Notes: generated by a model not told the origin, from the letters alone. 20,282 nt of DNA from an uncultured Bacilli bacterium (GCA_934133155.1 CAKPAT010000010.1:1-20282); one strand, 5' to 3'. Positions 12,195 to 18,947 are shown, numbered from the stretch's first letter. Program-made: numbers and translations.

Positions 12195-12926
12195 ATGATT
12201 AATATTGTTATATGTGATGATAATAAAGATTTTCTACTTGATATTTCTAATTGTATTACTGAGTTTTTTGAGAAAATGGATGTTTGTTTTAAAGTTCATT
12301 TATTTGATGATTATAATTTTGGCTTTTTTGATTTAATGAAGTCAAATTTGGATAATAAAATTTACATTTTAGATATTGAAACTCCTTTGGCTAATGGTGT
12401 GGATGTTGGGAGAAAGATAAGAAAAGATGATTTAAATTCTTTTTTGATTTATGTTAGTTCTTATTCGGAAAAGTATATCAAAAAAACTATTTCTAGTGAT
12501 ACGATGTTTATGGGCTATATTACTAAAGATAATTTTTATAAGGATAATATTTTAAAGAGTTTAAATAAAATTTTGAGCTTTGGTTTTAGAAATCAAGTTA
12601 TTAGATTTAAAGATCAAGGTATTATTTATACTTTTGATATGAGGAATATTTTGTATATTTATGCGTGCAGTAAAACTAGGAGAAGTATTATTCATACTGT
12701 TTATGGGGAATTTCCTGTTAAAATGACTTTAAAACAGATCAAAGAAATTTTGGATTACCGGTTTGAATATAGTCATAGAGGATGCATTATCAACGAAGAG
12801 AATACTCTTTATATTGATACTGTTGTTAAAATTATTAAATTTAAGAATGGTGAAGCTATTAGCATGATGTCTGATGGATTTGTAAATAAGATTAAAAAAA
12901 GGAGCAGTGCTTACAGTTTGATGTAG
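12195..12926 (+). CDS. LytTR-family response regulator (AgrA/VirR type), orphan
   Basis: The 243-aa DNA-binding regulator has a receiver domain with the acidic pair D8/D9 (IVICDDN), the phospho-acceptor D60 in YILDIETP and the conserved Lys111 (YITKDNF). From about 135 follows a LytTR domain: RFKDQGIIYTFDMRNILYIY, the GEFPVKMTLKQIKEIL segment and FEYSHRGCIINEENTLYID. LytTR domains bind paired 9-bp direct repeats. No histidine kinase, peptide precursor or exporter gene is adjacent, unlike agr-type loci, so its partner lies elsewhere or is lost. ATG 12195 follows AAGGGG. A candidate 9-12-9 repeat starts at the last base of its own stop codon, suggesting control of the next gene (13045). Confidence 0.88.
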   Translation: MINIVICDDNKDFLLDISNCITEFFEKMDVCFKVHLFDDYNFGFFDLMKSNLDNKIYILDIETPLANGVDVGRKIRKDDLNSFLIYVSSYSEKYIKKTISSDTMFMGYITKDNFYKDNILKSLNKILSFGFRNQVIRFKDQGIIYTFDMRNILYIYACSKTRRSIIHTVYGEFPVKMTLKQIKEILDYRFEYSHRGCIINEENTLYIDTVVKIIKFKNGEAISMMSDGFVNKIKKRSSAYSLM

Positions 12927-12955
12927 TTCATGCTTATTTTTCAGGTGTTCATGTA
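12926..12955 (+). promoter_or_regulatory. candidate LytTR binding site (9-12-9 direct repeat)
   Basis: GTTCATGCT (12926-12934) and GTTCATGTA (12947-12955) share their first seven bases and start exactly 21 bp apart, i.e. two 9-mers with a 12-bp gap. This is the classical geometry of LytTR sites such as those of AgrA. It lies between the LytTR regulator gene and the next gene. Confidence 0.45.
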
Positions 12956-12992
12956 TTTTCTTTTTTTTTAGATTTTTTTTAGTTTTTAGAAG

Positions 12993-13001
12993 TGCTAGTA
13001 T
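12993..13001 (+). promoter_or_regulatory. possible weak extended -10 before the 13045 gene
   Basis: TG-C-TAGTAT; no -35 match. TATAGT also occurs at 13015-13020. A weak promoter lacking a -35 is what an activator-dependent promoter often looks like, which suits the upstream LytTR-type repeat. Confidence 0.3.
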
Positions 13002-13044
13002 ATTAATTGTTAAGGTATAGTATTTTAATGAGGAGTATGATATT

Positions 13045-13374
13045 TTGAGGTTTGATGATGTATATTTGCAAATGATTTCTTTGGTAAATGTTAAGTGGAA
13101 AAAGGATTTATATGATAGAATTTTTTTTAAATTTATAAGGGATCATTTTGGTTTTATGAATATTTGTGATTTTAAGCTTAACGATATTGATTATTTTTAT
13201 ATTTGCTTAAAACACAAGACTTATTCTGATGGTAAATTTTATAGTGAAAAGTATATCAATGAGATTATGAGCCTTTTAAAGAAAATTATTTTATTTTGTT
13301 TAGATAAGGGTTTTATCAATTTTAAAGAGAAGGAAATTGTTTTATATTTTTCTAAGATTGTTTGTTTATATTAA
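13045..13374 (+). CDS. small protein resembling the N-terminal core-binding domain of tyrosine recombinases
   Basis: A 109-aa product, start TTG 13045 with AGGAG nine bases upstream. It is helical and basic/aromatic, without a membrane segment. The pattern 'FKFIRDHFGFMNICDFKLNDIDYF' followed by 'YSEKYINEIMSLLKKIILFCLDKGFI' looks like the SAM-like N-terminal DNA-binding domain of phage integrases (a fixed-order residue pair, a linker, then a helix with 'in.i.s.Lk.if.fcldkG.i'). The catalytic Arg/His/Arg/Tyr domain is absent, and the ORF ends cleanly at TAA 13372-13374 followed by a terminator. It could be a truncated integrase, a domesticated DNA-binding protein or something unrelated. It lies downstream of the LytTR regulator and the 9-12-9 repeat, so it may be its target. 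Confidence 0.5.
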   Translation: MRFDDVYLQMISLVNVKWKKDLYDRIFFKFIRDHFGFMNICDFKLNDIDYFYICLKHKTYSDGKFYSEKYINEIMSLLKKIILFCLDKGFINFKEKEIVLYFSKIVCLY

Positions 13375-13390
13375 ATGTTTAAAACCTTAA

Positions 13391-13416
13391 CAAAAAAATA
13401 ACCATGCGGTTATTTT
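13391..13416. terminator. bidirectional terminator
   Basis: AAAATAACC (13395-13403) pairs with GGTTATTTT (13408-13416) around ATGC. An A run to the left and T's to the right make it usable on both strands. It includes the stop codon (13412-13410) of the minus-strand thioredoxin-like gene. Confidence 0.8.
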
Positions 13417-14264
13417 AATTTTGCTTCTTTAAAGAATGTATCTAATCTGCTCGTTTCACTTACGTATCCACTTATTGAGCTTAAGACTTTTTTATCTTTA
13501 ATGGCAAGCGTTGTTGGTGTGCCCCAATCACTATTTTCTTCAAAGTATGTTACTGATGATAATAAAGCAGTAGAATCTTCTTCTGAGAGTGTATCTATAT
13601 CTATGTAGTATACTGGTATATTGTTTTCTTTAGCATATTCGTTGATAACTGGTTTAAATTGTTTACAGTAACCGCAAGTTGTTTGGGTAATTATTATAGT
13701 AAATGTTTTATCACTTTCATATAATTTTTTATATGTTGCATAATCTATTTTAGAAATGCTTGTGTATTCTTCGTCTGGTTGAGCACCGAAAGCGAATTTA
13801 ACTAGGCCGTTTTCGTCTAAGAAATTTGTTATTTCATCTTTTTTGTTCAAATCTTTTGTTAAAGCATCTTTTACTTTATTTTTTTCTAAGACAATTAATG
13901 ATGTATCTTTATAATCTGTTTTGTCTGTTTTTAAATCTTTTTTAATATCTTTTAGCTCGCTGTTTGTAATATTATCACTTAGATAGTATATAGCAATATT
14001 AGCGTCTTTTGCAGAATTATTTAAAGCCTTTTTTTCGTCTTTGCTTAAACTTTTAGATACAACTATTGGGGTTTTTACTTTACTTTCATATAGACAGGTA
14101 TATTCTTTGTAGTTGATGCTACCTAGATTACTATAATCTTTATCTTGTTTTATTTTACAAGCAAATAATTCGTTTTGTTTTGGCCAAAAAGCGATTAGTA
14201 GTATTAGTATGATTAGTATTATCATTATTCCAAAAAGGACTAGCATTCTTTTATTTTCGTTCAT
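13410..14264 (-). CDS. membrane-anchored thioredoxin-fold protein
   Basis: The 284-aa product starts at ATG 14264 (MNENKRMLVLFG), with a modest ribosome site (GAAGAG). An N-terminal membrane span (about 7-26) leaves the rest outside the cytoplasm. Residues about 60-160 look like a degenerate thioredoxin-like module without CxxC (TPIVVSKSLSKDEKKAL, IAIYYL). The C-terminal module has the active site TTCGYCKQFKP with Cys197 and Cys200, a beta strand VYYIDID, and the cis-Pro motif WGTPTTLAIK (Pro250). CGYC suggests a redox-active protein for thiol or disulfide exchange on surface proteins, or a bacteriocin-accessory (Bap)-like thioredoxin. Cys residues occur in the window's exported proteins, which would be plausible clients. 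It has its own promoter and terminator. Confidence 0.82.
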   Translation of the reverse strand: MNENKRMLVLFGIMIILIILILLIAFWPKQNELFACKIKQDKDYSNLGSINYKEYTCLYESKVKTPIVVSKSLSKDEKKALNNSAKDANIAIYYLSDNITNSELKDIKKDLKTDKTDYKDTSLIVLEKNKVKDALTKDLNKKDEITNFLDENGLVKFAFGAQPDEEYTSISKIDYATYKKLYESDKTFTIIITQTTCGYCKQFKPVINEYAKENNIPVYYIDIDTLSEEDSTALLSSVTYFEENSDWGTPTTLAIKDKKVLSSISGYVSETSRLDTFFKEAKLK

Positions 14265-14286
14265 GTTATCTCTTCTTTCTTTCAAT

Positions 14287-14316
14287 ATAATAGCATATTT
14301 GATATATATTTTTCAA
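14287..14316 (-). promoter_or_regulatory. promoter of the thioredoxin-like gene
   Basis: On the minus strand: TTGAAA (14316-14311), 18-bp spacer, extended -10 TGC-TATTAT (-10 at 14292-14287). The leader would be about 16 nt. Confidence 0.65.
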
Positions 14317-14339
14317 TGTTTTTCCGTGAAAATTGAATG

Positions 14340-14358
14340 AAAAAAGCCGCTTAGGCTT
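14340..14358 (-). terminator. terminator of htpX
   Basis: On the minus strand AAGCC (14358-14354) pairs with GGCTT (14348-14344), followed by a T run. The htpX stop (14359-14357) forms its first bases. Confidence 0.6.
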
Positions 14359-15232
14359 ATTGTATATTTTGAAGTTTTTTTATTCTATTGGCTGTGCTTG
14401 GATGTGTACTCCACAAAGAATCTTTTTCTTCTTTTATTGGATCTGCGATAAATAGGGACTCTGTTGCTTTATTGACATTTGGCATTGGCTGACTTAATGT
14501 TTCTATTTTTTGCAATGCACTTATTAATCCTTCTTTATTTCTAGTAATTTCTACGGCACTTGCATCTGCTAAGTATTCTCTATTTCTAGATATTGCCAAA
14601 TTGAGTAAGCTTGCAAATATTGGCGATAATATAACAAACACTAAACCTATTATGGCTACTATAGAGTTTGATTTATTATCTTCTGAGCTACTGTGATAGT
14701 ACATGTGATTTGTAAGCATATCTGCTAATATATTAACAAAGCCCACCATCACTATGGCTACAGTTGACACTAGTATATCATAGTTTTTAATATGTGACAG
14801 TTCGTGTGCTAAAACACCTTCTAGTTCGTATTTGTCTAATGTTTTAAGTAATCCTGTTGTAACACATATTACGGCATTTTGAGGATTTCTTCCAGTGGCA
14901 AATGCGTTAAGGGCATCTGTTTCCATAACGTATAATTTAGGCATTGGAAGACCAGACGCTATGCAAAGGGATTCTAAAGATACATTTAACTGTAGAAATT
15001 CTTCTCTAGTTGCAGGTCTAGCGTTATTTATGTTTAATATCATTTTATCAGAGTTATAATAAGACGCTACTGACGTGATTATGGAAAAGAATAAAGCGAT
15101 TATAGATGCTATATAGGCGTCTTCAAATATTAAATTTGATAAAAAGTAAACACATAGTGCTACAAAGATAAAGAAAATTGTAATTATAATTACTGTTTTG
15201 GTTTTATTTTTTTTAACTTCTTTTAATATCAT
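14357..15232 (-). CDS. htpX: M48-family membrane zinc metalloprotease HtpX
   Basis: HtpX degrades damaged membrane proteins at the cytoplasmic face. The 291-aa product has two N-terminal spans (about 12-32 and 38-56), a cytosolic substrate region (ARPATREEFLQLNVSLESLC), the zinc motif HELSH (His143, Glu144, His147) and the third ligand Glu219 in NREYLADASAVEIT. A further pair of hydrophobic segments lies between them (about 153-171, 190-211). The conserved C-terminal WSTHPSTANRI is present. Its ATG shares one base with the lemA stop (TAATG), so translation is coupled. The lemA-htpX pair is a common Firmicute arrangement. Confidence 0.95.
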   Translation of the reverse strand: MILKEVKKNKTKTVIIITIFFIFVALCVYFLSNLIFEDAYIASIIALFFSIITSVASYYNSDKMILNINNARPATREEFLQLNVSLESLCIASGLPMPKLYVMETDALNAFATGRNPQNAVICVTTGLLKTLDKYELEGVLAHELSHIKNYDILVSTVAIVMVGFVNILADMLTNHMYYHSSSEDNKSNSIVAIIGLVFVILSPIFASLLNLAISRNREYLADASAVEITRNKEGLISALQKIETLSQPMPNVNKATESLFIADPIKEEKDSLWSTHPSTANRIKKLQNIQ

Positions 15233-15759
15233 TACAATTCCACCTTTACAACTTCTTTTTCTTCATCTTTAACTTTAAAATATTCTTTTTCTTTTAATTT
15301 TAAAATATTTGCCATTATATTGTTAGGAAATACTGTTATAGCCGTATTGAAATGCTGAACTGTATCATTGTAAAATTGTCTGGCAAAAGCTATTTTATCT
15401 TCTGTTCCAGTAAGCTCTATTTGCAAATTTTTAAATACTTCGTTTGCTTTTAAATCTGGGTAGCCTTCGGCGACAGCAAGTAACTTTTTAACATTTTTAC
15501 TAACAACTTCACTTTCTTTAGCCAGTTCACTCATTGAGCTGGCATTTCTTTGATTAACAACGTTTACCAAAGTTTCTCTTTCATGTGCTGCATAACCTTT
15601 CGTAACTTCAACTAAGTTAGGTATAAGGTCATACCTTCTTTTTAATTGGTTATCAATTTGTGAGAATGCGTTTTTGCATCTCATGTCTAATTTTATTAAA
15701 TGATTATATAGTAAAACGATAGCAAATACTATTATTAGTATGATTATTATTATAAGCAT
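15232..15759 (-). CDS. lemA: LemA family membrane protein
   Basis: The 175-aa product has one N-terminal membrane span (about 2-20) with the N-terminus outside and a cytosolic coiled-coil body. The family signature follows the span: SQIDNQLKRRYDLIPNLVEV, then KGYAAHERETLVNVVNQRN, YPDLKANEVFKNLQIELTGT, EDKIAFARQFYNDTVQHFNT and a final FPNNIMANIL segment. Function is not settled; the family is often next to htpX and linked to envelope stress. ATG 15759 follows GGGAGG. It overlaps htpX by one base and begins 44 nt after the EEP gene, so all three may be co-transcribed. Confidence 0.95.
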   Translation of the reverse strand: MLIIIIILIIVFAIVLLYNHLIKLDMRCKNAFSQIDNQLKRRYDLIPNLVEVTKGYAAHERETLVNVVNQRNASSMSELAKESEVVSKNVKKLLAVAEGYPDLKANEVFKNLQIELTGTEDKIAFARQFYNDTVQHFNTAITVFPNNIMANILKLKEKEYFKVKDEEKEVVKVEL

Positions 15760-15803
15760 TTTTTACCTCCCTTTTTAACATTTTATCATAAGTTAAGTTA
15801 TTT

Positions 15804-16487
15804 TTAAAGGTTTGTGATAATTACTGTTATCGGAAAGTGGTCACTTGGCATTTCTTTACTGTTAATTATTTTTGTATTTTCATAAGTAATATTATTACTT
15901 ATTAATATATAATCAATAGGATGTTTTCGATGTATATTTGTTTGCGTTACTATATTTATATTTTTATAATATGATGTAAGTTTTTGAAATATTTTATTTT
16001 GTGGTGTCATGTTAAAATCTCCCATTATTATGATGTTTTCTTCTTTTTTTATTTTCTCATTTAAAATTTCTAGTTCTTTTTTTCTTGTATAATTAAATAA
16101 AACGTCTAAATGGGTATTAAATATGTGTATTTCTTTATTTTGATATTTTATTAATACTTGAGTTGCTATTCTAGGAAAAAGGGAGAAAAAAGCATGTTTA
16201 TGTTTTGGATATAGTTTATATGTTTCTGTTTTTAATACGGTGATATTCTTTTTTATTAAAACAATGTTATATTCATCGTATATTTTGTTATTTTGGTATC
16301 TTGATTTTCCAAATATTTGGTATTCTTTTAGGTTATCTTTTAAATAATTTTTTACTTTGAAATTTACTTCTTGGAGGCCAATTATATCGGGGTTTTCTTC
16401 TTTTATTATTTTTATGATTTTATCTATTCTTTTGAAAGTTTTTTCTTTATAATTATTTTTTATATTATAAGTCATTAATTTTAACAT
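15804..16487 (-). CDS. endonuclease/exonuclease/phosphatase (EEP) family hydrolase
   Basis: A metal-dependent phosphodiesterase or phosphatase of the DNase I/sphingomyelinase fold. The 227-aa product has all family motifs: MTYNIKNN (Asn8), IIGLQEV (Glu40), FNTHLD (His126), GDFNMTP (Asp157, Asn159), IDYIL and PSDHFPITV (Asp216, His217). There is no signal peptide, so the protein is cytosolic. Small EEP proteins of this length act variously on phospholipid headgroups, nucleic acids or sugar phosphates; the motifs do not decide which. ATG 16487 follows AAGGTGA. It faces the DUF368 gene across a 50-bp divergent region and precedes lemA-htpX. Confidence 0.88.
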   Translation of the reverse strand: MLKLMTYNIKNNYKEKTFKRIDKIIKIIKEENPDIIGLQEVNFKVKNYLKDNLKEYQIFGKSRYQNNKIYDEYNIVLIKKNITVLKTETYKLYPKHKHAFFSLFPRIATQVLIKYQNKEIHIFNTHLDVLFNYTRKKELEILNEKIKKEENIIIMGDFNMTPQNKIFQKLTSYYKNINIVTQTNIHRKHPIDYILISNNITYENTKIINSKEMPSDHFPITVIITNL

Positions 16488-16496
16488 TTTATCACC

Positions 16497-16525
16497 TTCA
16501 TAATCATATTTTATTTTTTTATTAT
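16497..16525 (+). promoter_or_regulatory. promoter of the DUF368 gene (near-leaderless)
   Basis: -35 TTCATA (16497-16502), 17-bp spacer, -10 TATTAT (16520-16525). Transcription would start near 16532, about 6 nt before the ATG, and no ribosome site is present between. The -35 overlaps the ribosome-site region of the divergent EEP gene. Confidence 0.5.
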
Positions 16526-16537
16526 ATATACTTTAAT

Positions 16538-17344
16538 ATGAGATATTTAATTTTATTTTTAAAAGGGATTTTAATAGGGGTTGCGAAAATTATCCCTGGG
16601 GTTTCTGGGGCATTACTTTCCATTTCTCTTGGTGTTTATGAGAAAATTATGTATATTATTTCTAATATTAGAAAAGTAAGATTTGATGACATTAAGTTTT
16701 TATTTTTTTTAATGTCTGGCGTGTGTATAGGAATTGCTTTTTTGTGCGGTAGTGTAAAGTGGTGTTTGGATAATTATTATTTACCGACTATGTTACTATT
16801 TATTGGCTTAATTATTGGTGGTATTTTTGAAATTTTAGAGCCAATTAAATGTGAAAAATTTAATTTTACATATTTATTTGTGTTTCTTTTTTGCTTCTTA
16901 TTTTTAATTTTCATTGCTTCTTTAAATTCTGGTATTTTGAATATTAAAGGAAGTCCATTCGTTTTTGGTTTTTTAGAAAGTTTTACAACTATTGTTCCTG
17001 GTGTTAGTGGAACGGCTATTTTTATGGCTTTTGGGTGGTATGAAGAACTTCTTGATTTATTTCAAAATATTGCTATTTTTAAGGCACCTTTTTCGTCTTT
17101 TTTGGGATTTGGACTCGGATTTCTACTTAATACTTTTATAATTGCTAAAATAATTAATTTTTTAATAAAAGAGTATAAAACTATCACTTTATTTGGTATT
17201 TTAGGATTTACTTTAGCATCTTTATTTTTAATGTTTAGGGAGATTTCTTTTAATAGTTTATCTGAATTTATTTTAGGAAGTCTTTTACTTATTTTTGGTA
17301 TTTATTTTACTAGAAAAACTAACATTTTTTTTAGCAAATTTTAA
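16538..17344 (+). CDS. popT: DUF368 / PopT-type undecaprenyl-phosphate translocase
   Basis: Polytopic membrane protein of the DUF368 family, recently linked to returning undecaprenyl phosphate to the inner leaflet for reuse in wall and glycan synthesis. The 268-aa product has the two inverted halves typical of the family, each with a PGVSG re-entrant motif: IIPGVSGALLSISLGVYEK (PGVSG at 20-24) and TIVPGVSGTAIFMAFGWYE (154-158). It has about eight to nine hydrophobic segments and a KTNIFFSKF tail. The start at ATG 16538 (MRYLILFLKG) agrees with family N-termini, although there is no Shine-Dalgarno. Gene-level function is inferred from the family; whether this organism also has a DedA-type UptA cannot be seen here. 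Confidence 0.88.
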   Translation: MRYLILFLKGILIGVAKIIPGVSGALLSISLGVYEKIMYIISNIRKVRFDDIKFLFFLMSGVCIGIAFLCGSVKWCLDNYYLPTMLLFIGLIIGGIFEILEPIKCEKFNFTYLFVFLFCFLFLIFIASLNSGILNIKGSPFVFGFLESFTTIVPGVSGTAIFMAFGWYEELLDLFQNIAIFKAPFSSFLGFGLGFLLNTFIIAKIINFLIKEYKTITLFGILGFTLASLFLMFREISFNSLSEFILGSLLLIFGIYFTRKTNIFFSKF

Positions 17345-17379
17345 CTTTTTTATCATATTATTATTTAGGGGTGATTGTT

Positions 17380-17709
17380 TTGGATAAAAAGTTACCGGAG
17401 GTTTTTGCAAATAAGTTTGAAAATAAAATTGGGAACAATGAGGAAGTTTTTTATTCTAAGGATGCAGAAAGAAGCGATAATCAAGAATACAATGAAAATA
17501 CTAAAAAAGCTTTAAAAAATGTGAATCAAAAAATAAAAGATATTTTTAATTCTCCAAATTATGTTTATAAGGCGGATGTTATTTTAACTTTAAAAGATAC
17601 AACTTTAAATAAAAGAATTATTGGCAGAAATTCCACACATTTAATTACGATTGATAATGAACTTATTCCCATTTCTGATATTGTAGATATTGAAGTAAAT
17701 CAGGTATGA
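17380..17709 (+). CDS. small conserved hypothetical protein
   Basis: A 109-aa product, start TTG 17380 about six bases after AGGGGTGA; the GTG at 17371 lies inside that ribosome site. It is soluble, with a disordered acidic/Asn-rich region (about 22-45: YSKDAERSDNQEYNEN), then KNVNQKIKDIFNSPNYVYKA and a beta-rich end (DVILTLKDTTLNKRIIGRNS, HLITIDNELIPISDIVDIEV). I associate this pattern with an uncharacterised family of uncultured Bacilli, and the last 60 residues look like a small beta-barrel or KOW/SH3-like fold. It lies 35 nt after the DUF368 gene and may be co-transcribed. No function can be given. Confidence 0.7.
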   Translation: MDKKLPEVFANKFENKIGNNEEVFYSKDAERSDNQEYNENTKKALKNVNQKIKDIFNSPNYVYKADVILTLKDTTLNKRIIGRNSTHLITIDNELIPISDIVDIEVNQV

Positions 17710-17720
17710 TTAACATATCT

Positions 17721-17757
17721 TTTTTCTATAGAAAAACCTTGCATTTTTGCAAGGTTT
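17721..17757 (-). terminator. terminator of tRNA operon 1, with adjoining palindrome
   Basis: AAACCTTGCA (17734-17743) and TGCAAGGTTT (17748-17757) form a perfect 10-bp stem. On the minus strand a T5 tract follows, which is half of a perfect 16-bp palindrome TTTTTCTATAGAAAAA (17721-17736). Confidence 0.85.
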
Positions 17758-17769
17758 AAAATTTCTAAA

Positions 17770-17846
17770 TGGTCGGGAAAACAGGATTTGAACCTGCAAC
17801 CCCCTGGTCCCAAACCAGGTGCTCTACCAAGTTGAACTATTTCCCG
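17770..17846 (-). tRNA. tRNA-Pro(UGG)
   Basis: Minus strand: starts CGGGAAATAGTTCAAC and ends TTTCCCG-A-CCA (CCA encoded). Anticodon loop TTTGGGA between CCTGG and CCAGG gives TGG. Last gene of tRNA operon 1. Confidence 0.96.
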
Positions 17847-17852
17847 ATAAAA

Positions 17853-17929
17853 TGGTGCGCCCAACAGGAGTCGAACCCGTAACCTTTTGATCCGTAGTCA
17901 AACGCTCTATCCAATTGAGCTATGGGCGC
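17853..17929 (-). tRNA. tRNA-Arg(ACG)
   Basis: Minus strand: starts GCGCCCATAGCTCAATTGG and ends GGGCGC-A-CCA. Loop CTACGGA gives anticodon ACG, which needs A34-to-inosine editing (TadA) to read CGN codons. Confidence 0.96.
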
Positions 17930-17953
17930 AATTGGATAATTTATACCAATTGC
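17928..17953. repeat. 8-bp inverted repeat abutting the 5' end of tRNA-Arg
   Basis: GCAATTGG (17928-17935) and CCAATTGC (17946-17953) are perfect arms around 10 bp. The hairpin would form in the tRNA operon 1 precursor just before tRNA-Arg and includes its first two bases, so it may affect RNase P processing. The spacer from 17930 to 18000 otherwise holds nothing clear. Confidence 0.5.
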
Positions 17954-18000
17954 TTGATACATCATATATTATCACAATGGGCAAGTTTAAATATTAAAAA

Positions 18001-18076
<76 letters not shown>

Positions 18077-18081
18077 ATAGA

Positions 18082-18157
18082 TGGCGGTCCCGACGAGAAT
18101 TGAACTCGCGATCTTCTGCGTGACAGGCAGACGTGATAACCGCTACACCACGGGACC
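18082..18157 (-). tRNA. tRNA-Asp(GUC)
   Basis: Minus strand: starts GGTCCCGTGGTGTAG and ends CGGGACC-G-CCA. Loop CTGTCAC between TCTGC and GCAGA gives GTC; discriminator G as expected for Asp. Confidence 0.96.
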
Positions 18158-18158
18158 A

Positions 18159-18235
<77 letters not shown>

Positions 18236-18246
18236 ATATAAATAAG

Positions 18247-18337
18247 TGGCGGAGAAAGAGGGATTCGAACCCCCGCGCCGTTTCCGACCTCCCCGTTTTC
18301 AAGACCGGTCCCTTCAACCAGACTTGGGTATTTCTCC
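18247..18337 (-). tRNA. tRNA-Ser(UGA)
   Basis: Minus strand, 91 nt with a long variable arm: starts GGAGAAATACCCAAG and ends TTTCTCC-G-CCA. Loop CTTGAAA gives TGA; discriminator G is typical of Ser. Confidence 0.96.
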
Positions 18338-18341
18338 AACA

Positions 18342-18430
18342 TGGTGCCTGAGGCCGGACTTGAACCGGCACGGGATATTACTCCCGCAGGATTTTAAGTC
18401 CTGTGCGTCTACCGATTTCGCCACTCAGGC
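18342..18430 (-). tRNA. tRNA-Leu(UAA)
   Basis: Minus strand, 89 nt with a long variable arm: starts GCCTGAGTGGCGAAAT and ends CTCAGGC-A-CCA. Loop CTTAAAA gives TAA. First gene of tRNA operon 1 (order Leu, Ser, fMet, Asp, Phe, Arg, Pro). Confidence 0.96.
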
Positions 18431-18463
18431 AACATTTCGTTCCCAAAAAATTGGAACATATAC

Positions 18464-18472
18464 ATTATAGCA
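18464..18472 (-). promoter_or_regulatory. promoter of tRNA operon 1
   Basis: On the minus strand: extended -10 TGC-TATAAT (TATAAT at 18469-18464); the -35 region is only TTAA-like. The start would be near 18457. The leader contains a small hairpin, GTTCC(AA) with (TTG)GGAAC at 18439-18457, before tRNA-Leu. Confidence 0.7.
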
Positions 18473-18545
18473 TACTTTTATAGATTTTTAACATTTTTTT
18501 GAACTTTTTTTGATTTTTTTTCATTTTTTGTTATTTTGTATGCTA

Positions 18546-18578
18546 TTTTCTATAGAAAAAAAGCCTTTAACGGCTTTT
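18546..18578 (-). terminator. terminator of tRNA operon 2, with adjoining palindrome
   Basis: AAAAGCC (18559-18565) pairs with GGCTTTT (18572-18578). On the minus strand a 7-T tract follows, overlapping the palindrome TTTTCTATAGAAAA (18546-18559). The 160-bp spacer 18431-18589 holds this terminator, the operon 1 promoter and poly-T-rich sequence, no gene. Confidence 0.8.
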
Positions 18579-18589
18579 AACATCTAAAA

Positions 18590-18665
18590 TGGTGACCTGT
18601 TCGGGATTCGAACCCGAGACCCTTTGATTAAAAGTCAAATGCTCTACCGACTGAGCTAACAGATC
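18590..18665 (-). tRNA. tRNA-Lys(UUU)
   Basis: Minus strand: starts GATCTGTTAGCTCAG and ends ACAGGTC-A-CCA (one U-G pair in the acceptor). Loop CTTTTAA between TTTGA and TCAAA gives TTT. Last gene of operon 2. Confidence 0.95.
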
Positions 18666-18669
18666 ATAA

Positions 18670-18744
18670 TGGTTGCCTCGGCTAGATTCGAACTAGCGCA
18701 TGCCACAGTCAAAGTGTGGTGCCTTACCGCTTGGCTACGAGGCA
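18670..18744 (-). tRNA. tRNA-Gln(UUG)
   Basis: Minus strand: starts TGCCTCGTAGCCAAG and ends CGAGGCA-A-CCA, with the U1-A72 pair usual for Gln. Loop CTTTGAC between CCACA and TGTGG gives TTG. T-stem GCTAG/CTAGC is fully paired. Confidence 0.96.
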
Positions 18745-18749
18745 ATAAG

Positions 18750-18833
18750 TGGTGGAGAGAGATGGATTCGAACCATCGAACCCGAAGGAACAGATTTACA
18801 GTCTGCCGCGTTTAGCCACTTCGCTACCTCTCC
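18750..18833 (-). tRNA. tRNA-Tyr(GUA)
   Basis: Minus strand, 84 nt with a long variable arm: starts GGAGAGGTAGCGAAG and ends CTCTCC-A-CCA. Loop CTGTAAA gives GTA. It sits between the two Gln tRNAs. Confidence 0.95.
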
Positions 18834-18865
18834 AGTTAAACAGTAAGCGTAATTTATTTCATATT

Positions 18866-18940
18866 TGGTTGCCTCGGCTGGATTCGAACTAGCGAATGTC
18901 ACATTCAGAGTGTGATGCCTTACCGCTTGGCCACGAGGCA
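18866..18940 (-). tRNA. tRNA-Gln(CUG), paralogue of tRNA-Gln(UUG)
   Basis: Minus strand: starts TGCCTCGTGGCCAAG and ends CGAGGCA-A-CCA. Loop CTCTGAA between TCACA and TGTGA gives CTG. Most of its sequence matches the Gln(UUG) gene at 18670, so it probably arose by duplication. The T-stem GCTAG/CCAGC contains an A52-C62 mismatch where the paralogue has A-U. Confidence 0.92.
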
Positions 18941-18947
18941 AAATAAA

